A stretch of DNA of 43,279 nt from Flavobacterium sp. (GCF_025352425.1 NZ_JANXTI010000052.1:1-43279), one strand, 5' to 3'. Positions 34,339 to 42,865 are shown, counted from the first letter of the stretch. The notes: a model not told the origin generated them from the letters alone. Translations and numbers: made by a program.

Positions 34339-35739
34339 TTATTTAAGATATATTTCATTTTTAACGTAAGTATTATTCAGCCAAAAACAATGCTTTGTGT
34401 ATTCATTTTGTTTTGTTAATTTGTCTTTTTTCGGCAATTCAAAAGTATCAGAAGCATCTTTTGCGTGAGGACGAACGTGAGAAATTGAACTAAATTTCTT
34501 GCTGGGAAAATTCGTGAAACGAATTTCCTTGCCTTTTTTATTAGTTTTTATTTCTTTTACGATTTCGCCTTTTGCAACAATTTGTTTTGTTTTTGTCCAA
34601 ACTTTTTCAACTTCGATTAAGTCCAAATATGGTATATTCCAAAATTTAACTTTTCTTAAAATAAGTTTTTCGTTCTCAAATTGAAAGAATACAAATAGAA
34701 ATTTATGTTCCAAAATGTCTTTGAAATCAGAATCTTCCCACTCTTGATTAACAATTTCTTTATACTTAAAATTCGGAAACGAAATGTCTTCTTTTGGCAA
34801 ATCATTTTCTTTTAAACGCACGGTTTTTACAATAATTTCTGCTTTTTCAAACTCTTCGATTTCTTTATCAAGTTCAATCCCAAGAATTGCTTTTGTCAAA
34901 TTTGCGTAAAAACTTTTTGCTTTTATGTTTATGTCAATTTTCAGAATTTTTATAATTTCTTCCTCTGTTTTTCCGTAAAATAGTTTGAATTTTGAAACTA
35001 CAATTTCTTCAATTGTTTGTTTTTTAGCAACTTGAGCGTTAGGAATTAGTTTTCCGTAAATTCCTTTACTTTCGTTTGCAATTGATGCAATGATATGATT
35101 TACATATCCTTGCTTAAAAGAATATGCTCTTTGTTTTGCTGGAATTTCGCTAAATGGTTGTTTTCTAACAGACAAAGCAGTTGCACCTTTGGTGCAAGCA
35201 CCAAGATAAAAAGTGTCGCCTTCAGAAAGTTCGTGTGCTTTTCCTTCAGCGATTTTTTTTGTAATTAATTCCCAATCTTTCCTTATAATTTCTAAATCTG
35301 TTGATGGAAAACTCCATTCATCAACAAGTTTTATTAAATAATCTAAAATGTCAAATCCCGCTTGATGTAAATAGAAAATCAAAAGAATGCTTGCATTCTT
35401 TTTGAAAAAATCACTATTTTCAAAATTCTGATTAACAACATTAACGTAGTTAATGATGTTCAAAACTAATCGCTCTTTAGAGCGAAATTCGTCATTTTTC
35501 AGTTGCTTTAATGGAGAAGATTTTAATTCCATTCCAATTTGTGCAAAATCAGCTTCCGCCAAAGAATTTGGTTCATAACCAAAATAGAATTTCTCTAAAA
35601 CTTGACCAAAGTTTCCTTTTCCTGAATATGAGTGCTCCAAAACTTTTGAGTCGCAAACTTGTCTTAAAGATTTACCTTTTAACTTTTTTGCATACTCGAT
35701 TACAGAGTTTTTGTCGCTTGGATTATACTGTAACTTCAT
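34339..35739 (-). CDS. Sau3AI/MutH-like type II restriction endonuclease
   Basis: 466 residues. The N-terminal nuclease domain has GNFGQVLEKFYFGYEPN and then ADFAQIGMELKSSPLK, giving the catalytic D64-x6-E71-x-K73 of the MutH/Sau3AI fold, followed by RSKERLVLNIINY. A second, MutH-like but catalytically silent half is expected for Sau3AI relatives and fits the length. Relatives cut at GATC; the site here is inferred. The start overlaps the methyltransferase gene by 17 bases. Confidence 0.88.
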   Translation of the reverse strand: MKLQYNPSDKNSVIEYAKKLKGKSLRQVCDSKVLEHSYSGKGNFGQVLEKFYFGYEPNSLAEADFAQIGMELKSSPLKQLKNDEFRSKERLVLNIINYVNVVNQNFENSDFFKKNASILLIFYLHQAGFDILDYLIKLVDEWSFPSTDLEIIRKDWELITKKIAEGKAHELSEGDTFYLGACTKGATALSVRKQPFSEIPAKQRAYSFKQGYVNHIIASIANESKGIYGKLIPNAQVAKKQTIEEIVVSKFKLFYGKTEEEIIKILKIDINIKAKSFYANLTKAILGIELDKEIEEFEKAEIIVKTVRLKENDLPKEDISFPNFKYKEIVNQEWEDSDFKDILEHKFLFVFFQFENEKLILRKVKFWNIPYLDLIEVEKVWTKTKQIVAKGEIVKEIKTNKKGKEIRFTNFPSKKFSSISHVRPHAKDASDTFELPKKDKLTKQNEYTKHCFWLNNTYVKNEIYLK

Positions 35740-37009
35740 TATTTATTTTTTGAGTTAAAGCAATTCCAATTTTTTCTATTACTCCAACAACCAAAGCATT
35801 TCCCATAAAAAAAGCACGTTTTGTGTCGGTAACTCCGTCAAATTTTGTGTGATTATCTGGAAACATATTTAATCTTTCAAGTTCAACTGGCGATAATCTT
35901 CTATAACCTTTTGCTGTTTTTATTACGTGTTTAAATCTCGAAGCAGATTTTCCGCCTTCGCCTGTAATTATTGTTCTTGATGGTTTTTCTAACGGATCTG
36001 GAAAAATCATTCCACCTTCACTATAATTGTATTCAAAACCTTGAGAATTTTTTCTCATTTCTTTTTTTGCACCTTTTAAGTAAAACCATTTATCCAAATC
36101 TTCTTCGTTTATATAAAACTCCTCGGTTACTTCTCCATTTTGAATTATATCTTTTAGGATTGTAAATTTGTCTTCGTAACTTGGTTTAGTTTTTATTGTA
36201 GTTACAATTCCATCAATCATAATTCCTGTATTTTCAAACATTCCTGTTTTTCCATTTTTGTTGAAATTTTCTGAAATTTCAACAATATCTCCTTTCAATT
36301 GGAATTCATTTGGAAATAAAATATTATCTGATTGAACAGGAAAAGCATTCGCCAATGTTCCATCTTTAAGCAACCAATCGTTTGAATTAGTTTCTTTAAT
36401 TTCGTTATAAATTGTTGAATTTCGGGAATATGCTAAAATAAAAATTCTTCTTCTTCTTTGTGGCATTCCATATTCAGCAGCGTTTACAACACGCCATTCA
36501 ACTGCGTATCCTAATTCATTTAAACTTTTTAGAATAATTGCAAAATCTCTTCCACGTTGTCCTGATGGAGAAATTAAAAGTCTATCAACATTTTCTAAAA
36601 ATAAATATTTAGGTTTGTTTACTTTTTCGCTTAATATTTTATGAATTGACCACCACAAAACACCCTTTTTCCCTATCAATCCTTTTGAATTTTTTAGCGT
36701 TGTAGCAACCGAGTAATCTTGACAAGGAAAACCACCAACTAACAAATCGTGATCTGGAATTTCAGATATTTCTACACTTGAAATATCATTATTTGAATGT
36801 TTTGAGTTTTCCCAACGGCTTTCATAAACCATTGAAGCGTGTTGCACTTTGGTAGATGGTTCCCATTGATTGCTCCAAACAACTTCGTATGGAGTTTCAA
36901 ATTCTTCTTTATAATTAGATGATGAGGATTTATTATTCCAACCTTCTAAACCAAGTCTGAAACCGCCAACTCCTGCAAACAATTCTACAACTTTTATTTT
37001 ATTTTCCAT
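35723..37009 (-). CDS. DNA (cytosine-5) methyltransferase of the RM operon
   Basis: 428 residues. Motif I is ELFAGVGGFRLGLE, motif IV is GGFPCQDYS with C96, motif VI is LENVDRLL (about 138-145), motif VIII is QRRRRIFI (about 184-191), and the C-terminal motifs include YRRLSPVELERLNMFPD and FMGNALVVGVI. All are intact, so it should be active and protect the site cut by the partner nuclease. Genes overlap on both sides (controller upstream, nuclease downstream). Confidence 0.93.
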   Translation of the reverse strand: MENKIKVVELFAGVGGFRLGLEGWNNKSSSSNYKEEFETPYEVVWSNQWEPSTKVQHASMVYESRWENSKHSNNDISSVEISEIPDHDLLVGGFPCQDYSVATTLKNSKGLIGKKGVLWWSIHKILSEKVNKPKYLFLENVDRLLISPSGQRGRDFAIILKSLNELGYAVEWRVVNAAEYGMPQRRRRIFILAYSRNSTIYNEIKETNSNDWLLKDGTLANAFPVQSDNILFPNEFQLKGDIVEISENFNKNGKTGMFENTGIMIDGIVTTIKTKPSYEDKFTILKDIIQNGEVTEEFYINEEDLDKWFYLKGAKKEMRKNSQGFEYNYSEGGMIFPDPLEKPSRTIITGEGGKSASRFKHVIKTAKGYRRLSPVELERLNMFPDNHTKFDGVTDTKRAFFMGNALVVGVIEKIGIALTQKINNEVTV

Positions 37010-37307
37010 CGTGAATAGTTTTTAAGTAAATTGCTTTCTCTTCTGCTACTTTTAGGACTTCTCCGATATTTTCTTCGTAATAAATTGTGTTTGCAATTTG
37101 GTCACTTAACCAGCTTGTAATTAATTTATTTTTATCTAAATCGTAAAATTCCGCAAACTTTTCAACTTGTTCTTTCGATGGTTTTCTTTCGCCACGTTCA
37201 AATTTACTGACAATTGCTTGGTCAATGTCAAGTGCAGATGCAACTTGTCTTAACAAAAGTCCTTTGTTTTCTCGTTCAATTTTGATAATATCTCCAAATG
37301 TTTCCAT
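36999..37307 (-). CDS. XRE-type controller protein of the RM operon
   Basis: 102 residues with a Cro/CI-type helix-turn-helix: LLLRQVASALDIDQAIVSKFERGERKPSKEQ (quoted in part, residues about 17-47). The downstream half is helical. Placed first in the operon and overlapping the methyltransferase gene by 11 bases, it fits a C (controller) protein that delays nuclease expression. A dyad over its own -7 box is the likely operator. Confidence 0.85.
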   Translation of the reverse strand: METFGDIIKIERENKGLLLRQVASALDIDQAIVSKFERGERKPSKEQVEKFAEFYDLDKNKLITSWLSDQIANTIYYEENIGEVLKVAEEKAIYLKTIHDGK

Positions 37308-37322
37308 AAGACAAAATTTGTT

Positions 37323-37339
37323 TTGACAAAAATAGTCAA
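37323..37339 (-). promoter_or_regulatory. Dyad operator over the -7 box of the RM operon
   Basis: TTGAC and GTCAA flank a seven-base centre. On the minus strand TTGACTATTTTTGTCAA contains TATTTTTG, a TAnnTTTG -7 box, so binding here would block transcription. The spot is 16-32 bases before the controller start. Confidence 0.6.
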
Positions 37340-37417
37340 ATTAATTTTAGAAACAATTTTTTTAAAGATTATTTTGTTAGATGCAGTTTTTTCAGCGTCT
37401 CGCAAGGCATTTCACAC

Positions 37418-37542
37418 AACGTTTCGGCGCTTCTCGTCAGTTGCGAACTTCGGAACTTTATATTTTCTGTTAAAGATAAAACTTCTTGCGAAACGTTAAC
37501 GTGAACTTACAACAAAATTCGCAATTGCGAGAAACGGCTGTT
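37418..37542 (-). repeat. Cassette palindrome 6 (attC-like)
   Basis: Canonical arms with GTTTCGGCGC in place of GTTCCGCCGC at one end. Left flank GGCATTTCACACAAC, right flank GTTGGCAGA. Confidence 0.85.
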
Positions 37543-37568
37543 GGCAGATGCCGTTTTTAGGTTTGCAA

Positions 37569-38177
37569 TTATTCCTTGATGAATTTTTTATAAACTTTTT
37601 CATTTTCTATCTGAATTTCCATTAGGTAAATTCCCTCAGAAAGATTTTCTACATCAATTTCATTAATGTTTTGGATTTGCGTCAAAACTTCCTTTCCAAA
37701 TGAATCAAATATTGTTATTTTTTCAATTTCTGCATTATTTTTTATCTGGATAACATTTTTTGTTGGATTTGGAACAATTTGTAGTCTATTGTTGTTTGAA
37801 TTTGATATGAAATTATCATTAGATAAAGTAATAAGATAATTATATGCTACTACTGAGCAAACCGAAGAACCAGTTGCTGCCCAAGGACTAACATTTGTAG
37901 GAGAACAAATTGATCGGACAAAATATGCATAACAATCAGTAGATTGAGGCAAATCTGTTATATAAAATGTAGTTGTTGAAGTAATTATTCCAAATGTAGG
38001 CAATGCGTCGCCTACGCTAAAATTAGGTATAACTGCAACTTCCCAAGCAGTTGCGGTACCGTTTTCAGTCCAACTTAATTCTACATTATCTAATAATGCA
38101 ATATTTGACGGTGCAGGACATTGACCGTTACTAATTAAAAAGGCAAGAGATATAATTAAAGTTATAATTTTTTTCAT
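37569..38177 (-). CDS. Secreted fibronectin-III-like protein with T9SS sorting domain
   Basis: 202 residues. Signal peptide MKKIITLIISLAFLISNGQ, then one fibronectin type III-like domain (about 20-110, with NVELSWTENGTATAWEVAV), then a type A C-terminal sorting domain: VPNPTKNVIQI … GIYLMEIQIENEKVYKKFI. Such domains send proteins through the type IX secretion system to the cell surface or outside. It is the only gene of its cassette and starts 57 bases after the boundary. Confidence 0.85.
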   Translation of the reverse strand: MKKIITLIISLAFLISNGQCPAPSNIALLDNVELSWTENGTATAWEVAVIPNFSVGDALPTFGIITSTTTFYITDLPQSTDCYAYFVRSICSPTNVSPWAATGSSVCSVVAYNYLITLSNDNFISNSNNNRLQIVPNPTKNVIQIKNNAEIEKITIFDSFGKEVLTQIQNINEIDVENLSEGIYLMEIQIENEKVYKKFIKE

Positions 38178-38231
38178 AATGGTTATTGTTTATGTGTTTT
38201 CTATGTTCTGTGTAGCTCGACGGTTTCTGCC

Positions 38232-38357
38232 AACGTTTCGCTGCTTGGCGTCAGTGGCGACAAGTTGAACGTGTTGGTGTAAATATAAGAAAGTTTTCCG
38301 GCTTTCGATTTTCCGTCTAAGGAAAATCGGAACCAGCCATTGCGCCAAACAGCTGTT
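38232..38357 (-). repeat. Cassette palindrome 7 (attC-like, most divergent copy)
   Basis: Arms GCTGCTTGGCGTCAGTGGCGA and CCATTGCGCCAAACAGC pair; the middle is largely different from the other copies. Only the length, AAC/GTT limits and arm pairing are kept. Confidence 0.8.
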
Positions 38358-38426
38358 ATAAGCTGGCTTCGTATTCCCATTGGTAAGTTTCATATTTCAC
38401 TTCCAATTATTTTCTATTATACACTT

Positions 38427-38695
38427 TCTGTTTCACTTTCGCCCAAGCTTTGTTTCGTTGAGACATTGTCTTGTTCGATTGCGCCCAAGCCTTGTTCGAT
38501 TAGGACATTGTCTTGTTTACTTTGGACTATGCTTATTTCGATTGCGCCAGTGTCTTGTTCAGTTGAGCCAAAGCTTAGTTCGATTGCGCCGAAGCTTTGT
38601 TCGATTTGGACATTGCTTATTCTACTTCAGCGGATGCTTATTTCACTTTGGCGGAAGGCTTGTTCATTTTGGCGGGTGTCTTGTTCATTTTCTGA
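38427..38695 (-). repeat. 21-base tandem repeat filling a gene-less cassette
   Basis: About twelve units, for example CTTGTTCGATTGCGCCCAAGC at 38470-38490 and CTTGTTCGATTAGGACATTGT at 38491-38511. On the cargo strand it is the same family as the tract at 32308-32525. Open frames across it read as heptads and appear to be by-products. The whole module (38355-38779, bounded by GTTATAAGCTGGCTTC and its near-complement) holds no convincing gene. Confidence 0.8.
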
Positions 38696-38776
38696 AAAGT
38701 TAGTTTCAAAGCTACTTTTTCGGTTTCTTATAACGTGAATTTCCTTTACCGCAAAATTTTTGAGAAGCTAGCTTAT

Positions 38777-38899
38777 AACGTTCCGCCGCTTCACGCAGTG
38801 GCGAACTTCGGAACGAATTATTTTCCACTAAGATAATATTTCTTGCGAAATGGAAGCGTGAATTTACCACAAAATTCGCAATTGCGAGAAACGGCTGTT
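38777..38899 (-). repeat. Cassette palindrome 8 (attC-like)
   Basis: Canonical length and limits; the arm reads CTTCACGCAGTGGCGAA on one side and TTCGCAATTGCGAGAA on the other, so this copy pairs less well than most. Confidence 0.8.
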
Positions 38900-38913
38900 G
38901 GCAGTAGTACTTT

Positions 38914-39531
38914 TTATTCTGGAGCTTTCCATTTTATTTTCTTCTGTATTTCTTCAACCTTGTAATCTCCAATCTCTAAGATTTCTCCTCTATCATTTAT
39001 GTAACCATATTTTTTACATTCAATGGAGTAGTGGTGGCAATCACTATGATTTGCTTCTTCTGCCAATTCCCATGGTTTTTTTTCACAACTTTCTCCAATA
39101 ATTGCTTTCCCTTTATAAAATGAAGATGCTATTTCAAATTTAGGTTTTATGATAATTTTCCCTTTATAATCTGCAAATCCAATTTTATCATTCTCATCGA
39201 CAATTCTAATTTTGTTGTCAATTATTTCATCAGGAGTAGGTTCTCCATAACTTGTGTTATAGACTTTGAATAAAATCTTTTCATTAATGTCAATTGCTGA
39301 CCAACCTCTTTCTCCTTTGATCATGAAAATAGCAAAGTATTTGTATTTATCATCATTCAATGAAATGACATATTTTGCTGTGTCCAGCTCTTTTATTGTT
39401 TCTCCTTTTTCATTAACCAAATAATAAATTGACTTCCAATTTTTAGTTTCTACTTCTTTTATTTTGAACTTTGTTTGTCCAATACAATTCAGTGAAATTA
39501 AAAGTGAAAATAGATAAGTTAAATGTCTCAT
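38914..39531 (-). CDS. Secreted WG-repeat-like protein
   Basis: 205 residues with a signal peptide (MRHLTYLFSLLISLNCIGQ). The second half has WG-type repeats: KIGFADYKGKIIIKPKFEIASSFYKG and later YGYINDRGEILEI. WG-repeat proteins often mediate contacts at the cell surface; the specific role is unknown. A cysteine/histidine cluster (HSDCHHYSIEC) sits in the last repeat. It is the only gene of its cassette, starting about 30 bases inside the boundary, so its promoter would have to lie in the neighbouring palindrome. Confidence 0.7.
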   Translation of the reverse strand: MRHLTYLFSLLISLNCIGQTKFKIKEVETKNWKSIYYLVNEKGETIKELDTAKYVISLNDDKYKYFAIFMIKGERGWSAIDINEKILFKVYNTSYGEPTPDEIIDNKIRIVDENDKIGFADYKGKIIIKPKFEIASSFYKGKAIIGESCEKKPWELAEEANHSDCHHYSIECKKYGYINDRGEILEIGDYKVEEIQKKIKWKAPE

Positions 39532-39558
39532 TTTACGATTTTTCGGAGTATTACTGCC

Positions 39559-39683
39559 AACGTTCCGCCGCTTCTCGTCAGTTGCGAACTTCGGAACGAA
39601 TTATTTTCTGTTAAAGATAAAAATTCTTGCGAAATGTGAACGTGAACTTACAACTAAATTCGCAATTGCGAGAAACGGCTGTT
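39559..39683 (-). repeat. Cassette palindrome 9 (attC-like)
   Basis: Canonical copy. Left flank AGTATTACTGCCAAC, right flank GTTATAGGTAGCCC. Confidence 0.85.
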
Positions 39684-39729
39684 ATAGGTAGCCCGTTTTT
39701 ACTTTTTTCCGCCTCTTGTTTTTCTTCCG

Positions 39730-39958
39730 CCTATCATTTTCTCTTCCGTATGTTTTGGTTAAGCTTCCCTCTGTCAATATTTAACTTCCGTGCATCAATA
39801 TTTAATTTCCATATCTCAAGGTATCGCTTCCGCCCTTCAATATCTAACTTCCCTGTACCAGAATAAAACTTCCGCCTGTCAATATTTTTCTTCCGTGTGT
39901 CGAGATAAAGCTTCCGCAATTGAATATTATACTTCCGTAAGGTCGTGTTGAGTTTCCG
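39730..39958 (-). repeat. Third 21-base tandem repeat, different sequence
   Basis: Units such as CTTCCGCCTGTCAATATTTTT, CTTCCGTGTGTCGAGATAAAG and CTTCCGCAATTGAATATTATA recur every 21 bases, starting right after the stop of the helical-protein gene at 39967. The unit is unrelated to that at 32308 and 38427, but length, place and direction are the same. A 61-codon heptad frame on the minus strand has no ATG start and is probably not a gene. Confidence 0.8.
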
Positions 39959-39966
39959 TGTAGCTA

Positions 39967-40689
39967 TTATTTTTTCTCTTCCTTTGGTGGTTGGCTATTT
40001 TGGTTTGAAACTACTTTGGCAAAGCTAAAAAGTTGTTGTTTCTTTTTGTCGGTTTTATAAAAATTGCTTGAGATTTTGGCTATGCTTATCACTTGGTCGT
40101 AGATTCCGTTGAATGCTTGTATTGCTTCGTCCGTTATTTCTTGGCGTGTTCCTTTGTATGTTTCCTGACTGATATTGGCATTTTTTAAAGTGTCTGCATA
40201 TCCAATTATGTTGTCAATTGTTACTTGTGCTGTTCCTTTTGCAATGATTTCGGCATTTAGGGTTGCATCCATATTGGTTTTAAATTGGAACAACAAATTG
40301 ACTAAGCCTTCTTGGTCTCCATTCTGTGCTAACTTATGATAGGTTGTGAAACCGAGTTGCGTAAGGATTTCTGTTTTTTGTGTGGGATTGGCTTTAAAGT
40401 CTTGTTCAATTTGTACTTTAAATTCGGCAAGGTCATTTAGTGCCTGTGCCTGAATACTTAGAACAATTTGGGTAGCTTTCCGCATATCTTTTGCTGCATC
40501 TTTCCCCAAATAAGTATTGGTTGTATTTTCAATATTTGTTTTTAAATCTTCAAAAAATGGGTCAGCCCAAGTTGTTCTTTTAGATTGTAGTAATGTTTTG
40601 TTGGCGATTGCGTTTTCGATAATTGTAGCTGTTGCGGTTAGCATTTCTACATCTTTAGTTTTGTACTTTCTAGGAATGGAGTTCGACAT
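39967..40689 (-). CDS. All-helical protein of unknown function
   Basis: 240 residues beginning MSNSIPRKYKTKDVEMLTAT, helical throughout, no signal peptide, with a lysine-rich C-terminus (QPPKEEKK). It shares length, character and a trailing 21-base repeat tract with the protein at 31577-32302, though I see no clear residue-by-residue match. A TATTTTTG -7 box lies at 40716-40723. Confidence 0.6.
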   Translation of the reverse strand: MSNSIPRKYKTKDVEMLTATATIIENAIANKTLLQSKRTTWADPFFEDLKTNIENTTNTYLGKDAAKDMRKATQIVLSIQAQALNDLAEFKVQIEQDFKANPTQKTEILTQLGFTTYHKLAQNGDQEGLVNLLFQFKTNMDATLNAEIIAKGTAQVTIDNIIGYADTLKNANISQETYKGTRQEITDEAIQAFNGIYDQVISIAKISSNFYKTDKKKQQLFSFAKVVSNQNSQPPKEEKK

Positions 40690-40760
40690 AAGATTTATTT
40701 TTAAGAAGTTATATTCAAAAATAATAAATTTTTCTTATGAAATAAAAATGTAGGAAATAA

Positions 40761-40795
40761 AAAGCAGTTTTGGCGAAGCCAAAACTGCTTTTTAT
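40761..40795 (-). terminator. Strong terminator after the DUF6705-like gene
   Basis: AAAGCAGTTTTGGC pairs with GCCAAAACTGCTTT around GAA, with A/T runs on both sides, so it can work in both directions. Confidence 0.85.
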
Positions 40796-41395
40796 TTAAG
40801 GCTGTTTGATTAAAGTATAGTACCCACCAGGAATATTTGGTTCTGGAGATGATGGTGTGCCTTTTAAATGACCAGATATTGCCCAGAGAATAATTATTTT
40901 TATTGCTGGTTGTCCACCTTCAATAACTCTTCTTACTATAAAAGAATCTGTCACATTATCTGTTAAATCATCTACAAAACCTAAAGATATTGCTTTCTCA
41001 TTTGGTGCACATTCTGGGCAAATACCACTTGAATTGGTAATGATGTTATTACCATGAATTGAATAATTTGTTCCATCGGCTCTGTTAATTGCTAACCTAC
41101 TTAATGTATTTGCTATTTCAGTACCATTTTTTATATATTGATATTCGCCAACTATTAAATCTTCGTAATAATAGTTATTCATTGAAGACATTATTTTTTT
41201 CTGCAATACTATTTTTAGAGATGTTGTACCATCAGTATAAATATAAGTGCCTACAAATGGGTCTAAAACATTTTGAATATCTTTATAATATGCTCCATGT
41301 ATTTCATCACCATTGTCATTTTGTATATCAATAGTTTGTGCTTTACAACTTACTGTTATTGTAAAAAGAAATAATAATTTTATTATATTTTTCAT
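40796..41395 (-). CDS. DUF6705-like lipoprotein
   Basis: 199 residues with a lipoprotein signal (FTITVSC, Cys 17, then KAQ). FVGTYIYTDGTTSLKIVLQKK, YEDLIVGEYQYIKNG and the final PGGYYTLIKQP are the landmarks I associate with DUF6705 proteins of Flavobacteriia; the domain name is from memory. It follows the JAMM-like lipoprotein in the same direction at 12 bases, so the two are probably co-transcribed. Function unknown. Confidence 0.65.
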   Translation of the reverse strand: MKNIIKLLFLFTITVSCKAQTIDIQNDNGDEIHGAYYKDIQNVLDPFVGTYIYTDGTTSLKIVLQKKIMSSMNNYYYEDLIVGEYQYIKNGTEIANTLSRLAINRADGTNYSIHGNNIITNSSGICPECAPNEKAISLGFVDDLTDNVTDSFIVRRVIEGGQPAIKIIILWAISGHLKGTPSSPEPNIPGGYYTLIKQP

Positions 41396-41407
41396 AATTG
41401 TATTTTT

Positions 41408-42865
41408 TTAATTGTTAGTGCAAGGTACTGATTTTACTCCTGATGGTTGACTACTGTCTAATTTTAATGTTTCCCAATTATCAAGGTTGTCATCTGTAGC
41501 TTTGAGAATATCAATACCAAATTCTGAGAACTCTTCTAAAAATGTTTTTTCTAATAAGGGAGTTTGATTATTCGTGCTTTTATATTTTTTTGCTTGCTTA
41601 TTAAGGATTGCTTCAATTTTTTGCTTTTCAGATTTCCCTGAATATTTAGGGCTATTCCATATATCATTAACTTTAGTTGTAAAAGCTAAAAGGTTAGTTA
41701 TTTTAATTGCATATGTATTTATTATTCCAGCTGCATCTTTACAGACTATCATTGTGAAAACATCTTTTTGACGGAAAGGGGGAACGTGTGATACACAATC
41801 TTTTAACCATTTTAAATCTCCAAATGATGGTATTGCATAAGTTATATTTGAAGGATGACAGTGTGCTGCACCAATAACATATTCGCCAAATGATAATTCA
41901 ACATGATTACTTTCGTCACTTTCTTTTTCTGTTTTAGGGTAGTTATATGTTCCATCAGGATTTGGGTTGGGAGATTTTTCAACTTCAACACCAAATTCTT
42001 TTGTTTCATCTAGTTTGGTTTTTAACCAATTTATTTCGGGTTTCATATCGCCAGAATTAGGTTTAGATAAATCTGCTAAATCTCTACAAGGACTTTTTGA
42101 GGTTGGCGGTAAAACTAATAAGCCATCATCAATTGGAGTAGTTGTAATACTATTATCTTGAGAACTTCCACTGCCATTTTCGCTACCCGTTCCATTATTT
42201 CCACTACTTATACCGCCACTATTAAATACGCATTCGTGTGATGTAATTATATCAGTGCATTCTAAATCTGCAGGTTCATTTGGGTGTTCCTCAATCCATG
42301 TAATTACTATAGTTATATCAATACAAACAAACGATTGTGCCTCAACAGGATATTCCACTCCGTTTTTTAATAAAGCTTGGTATTTTATTTCCCGTTGATT
42401 TAATTCCTCTTTTGTATAATTGCTTAAATCCTCTTTAGTATAATCATAGTTAACAATATAAACATCATAAGCATTACTGGTGTTTTTATTGAACGTAATG
42501 TTTTTAATTTTTACCGTGCTATCAGATTGAATTATAGGGAAAGTGTAGGATTCTTTTCCGTCTTTTGAAATATAGATGCCTTTTTCATCATCATAGAATA
42601 GTCCTGAATTTTCATCATAGACTAATTTGGAATTAGCATTTTGTTGCAAACTTTCAGCTTGTAAGCGATTTAAATAGTTTGCGGCTTCGTTGAGTTTAAT
42701 GTCTGAACGCAACTTAAAATCCTTCATAGAACATTTTTTGACAATGATTTTATTGTCTTTTGCAACATCTTTTTCCGCTTCGCAACTACTAAAAGTAATG
42801 CCAATAAGAAAAAGACAGATCAAACTAATGAGTAATTGGTAGAATTGCGATTTGTTTTTTTTCAT
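41408..42865 (-). CDS. Lipoprotein with JAMM-like metalloprotease motif
   Basis: 485 residues. Lipobox FSSC with C28. The N-terminal region (about 45-200) resembles that of the lipoprotein at 24415-26063 (GKESYTF, strand pattern, EHP-rich end). A Gly/Ser/Asn linker (about 216-240) leads to a C-terminal domain with HCHPSNITYAIPSFGD: H335, H337, S347 and D350 fit the HxHP…SxxD metal site of JAB/JAMM peptidases. Related effector-like architectures have a constant N-terminus and variable enzyme end. Whether it acts on another cell or on the cell's own surface is unknown. Confidence 0.7.
   Translation of the reverse strand: MKKNKSQFYQLLISLICLFLIGITFSSCEAEKDVAKDNKIIVKKCSMKDFKLRSDIKLNEAANYLNRLQAESLQQNANSKLVYDENSGLFYDDEKGIYISKDGKESYTFPIIQSDSTVKIKNITFNKNTSNAYDVYIVNYDYTKEDLSNYTKEELNQREIKYQALLKNGVEYPVEAQSFVCIDITIVITWIEEHPNEPADLECTDIITSHECVFNSGGISSGNNGTGSENGSGSSQDNSITTTPIDDGLLVLPPTSKSPCRDLADLSKPNSGDMKPEINWLKTKLDETKEFGVEVEKSPNPNPDGTYNYPKTEKESDESNHVELSFGEYVIGAAHCHPSNITYAIPSFGDLKWLKDCVSHVPPFRQKDVFTMIVCKDAAGIINTYAIKITNLLAFTTKVNDIWNSPKYSGKSEKQKIEAILNKQAKKYKSTNNQTPLLEKTFLEEFSEFGIDILKATDDNLDNWETLKLDSSQPSGVKSVPCTNN

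Noticed and set aside
38340..38738. 132- and 107-codon open frames over the 21-base repeats
   Set aside because: A repeat whose length is a multiple of three keeps all frames open; the products are heptad artefacts, one beginning inside a palindrome.
39734..39919. 61-codon heptad-repeat protein
   Set aside because: It lacks an ATG start and is explained by the 21-base repeat.
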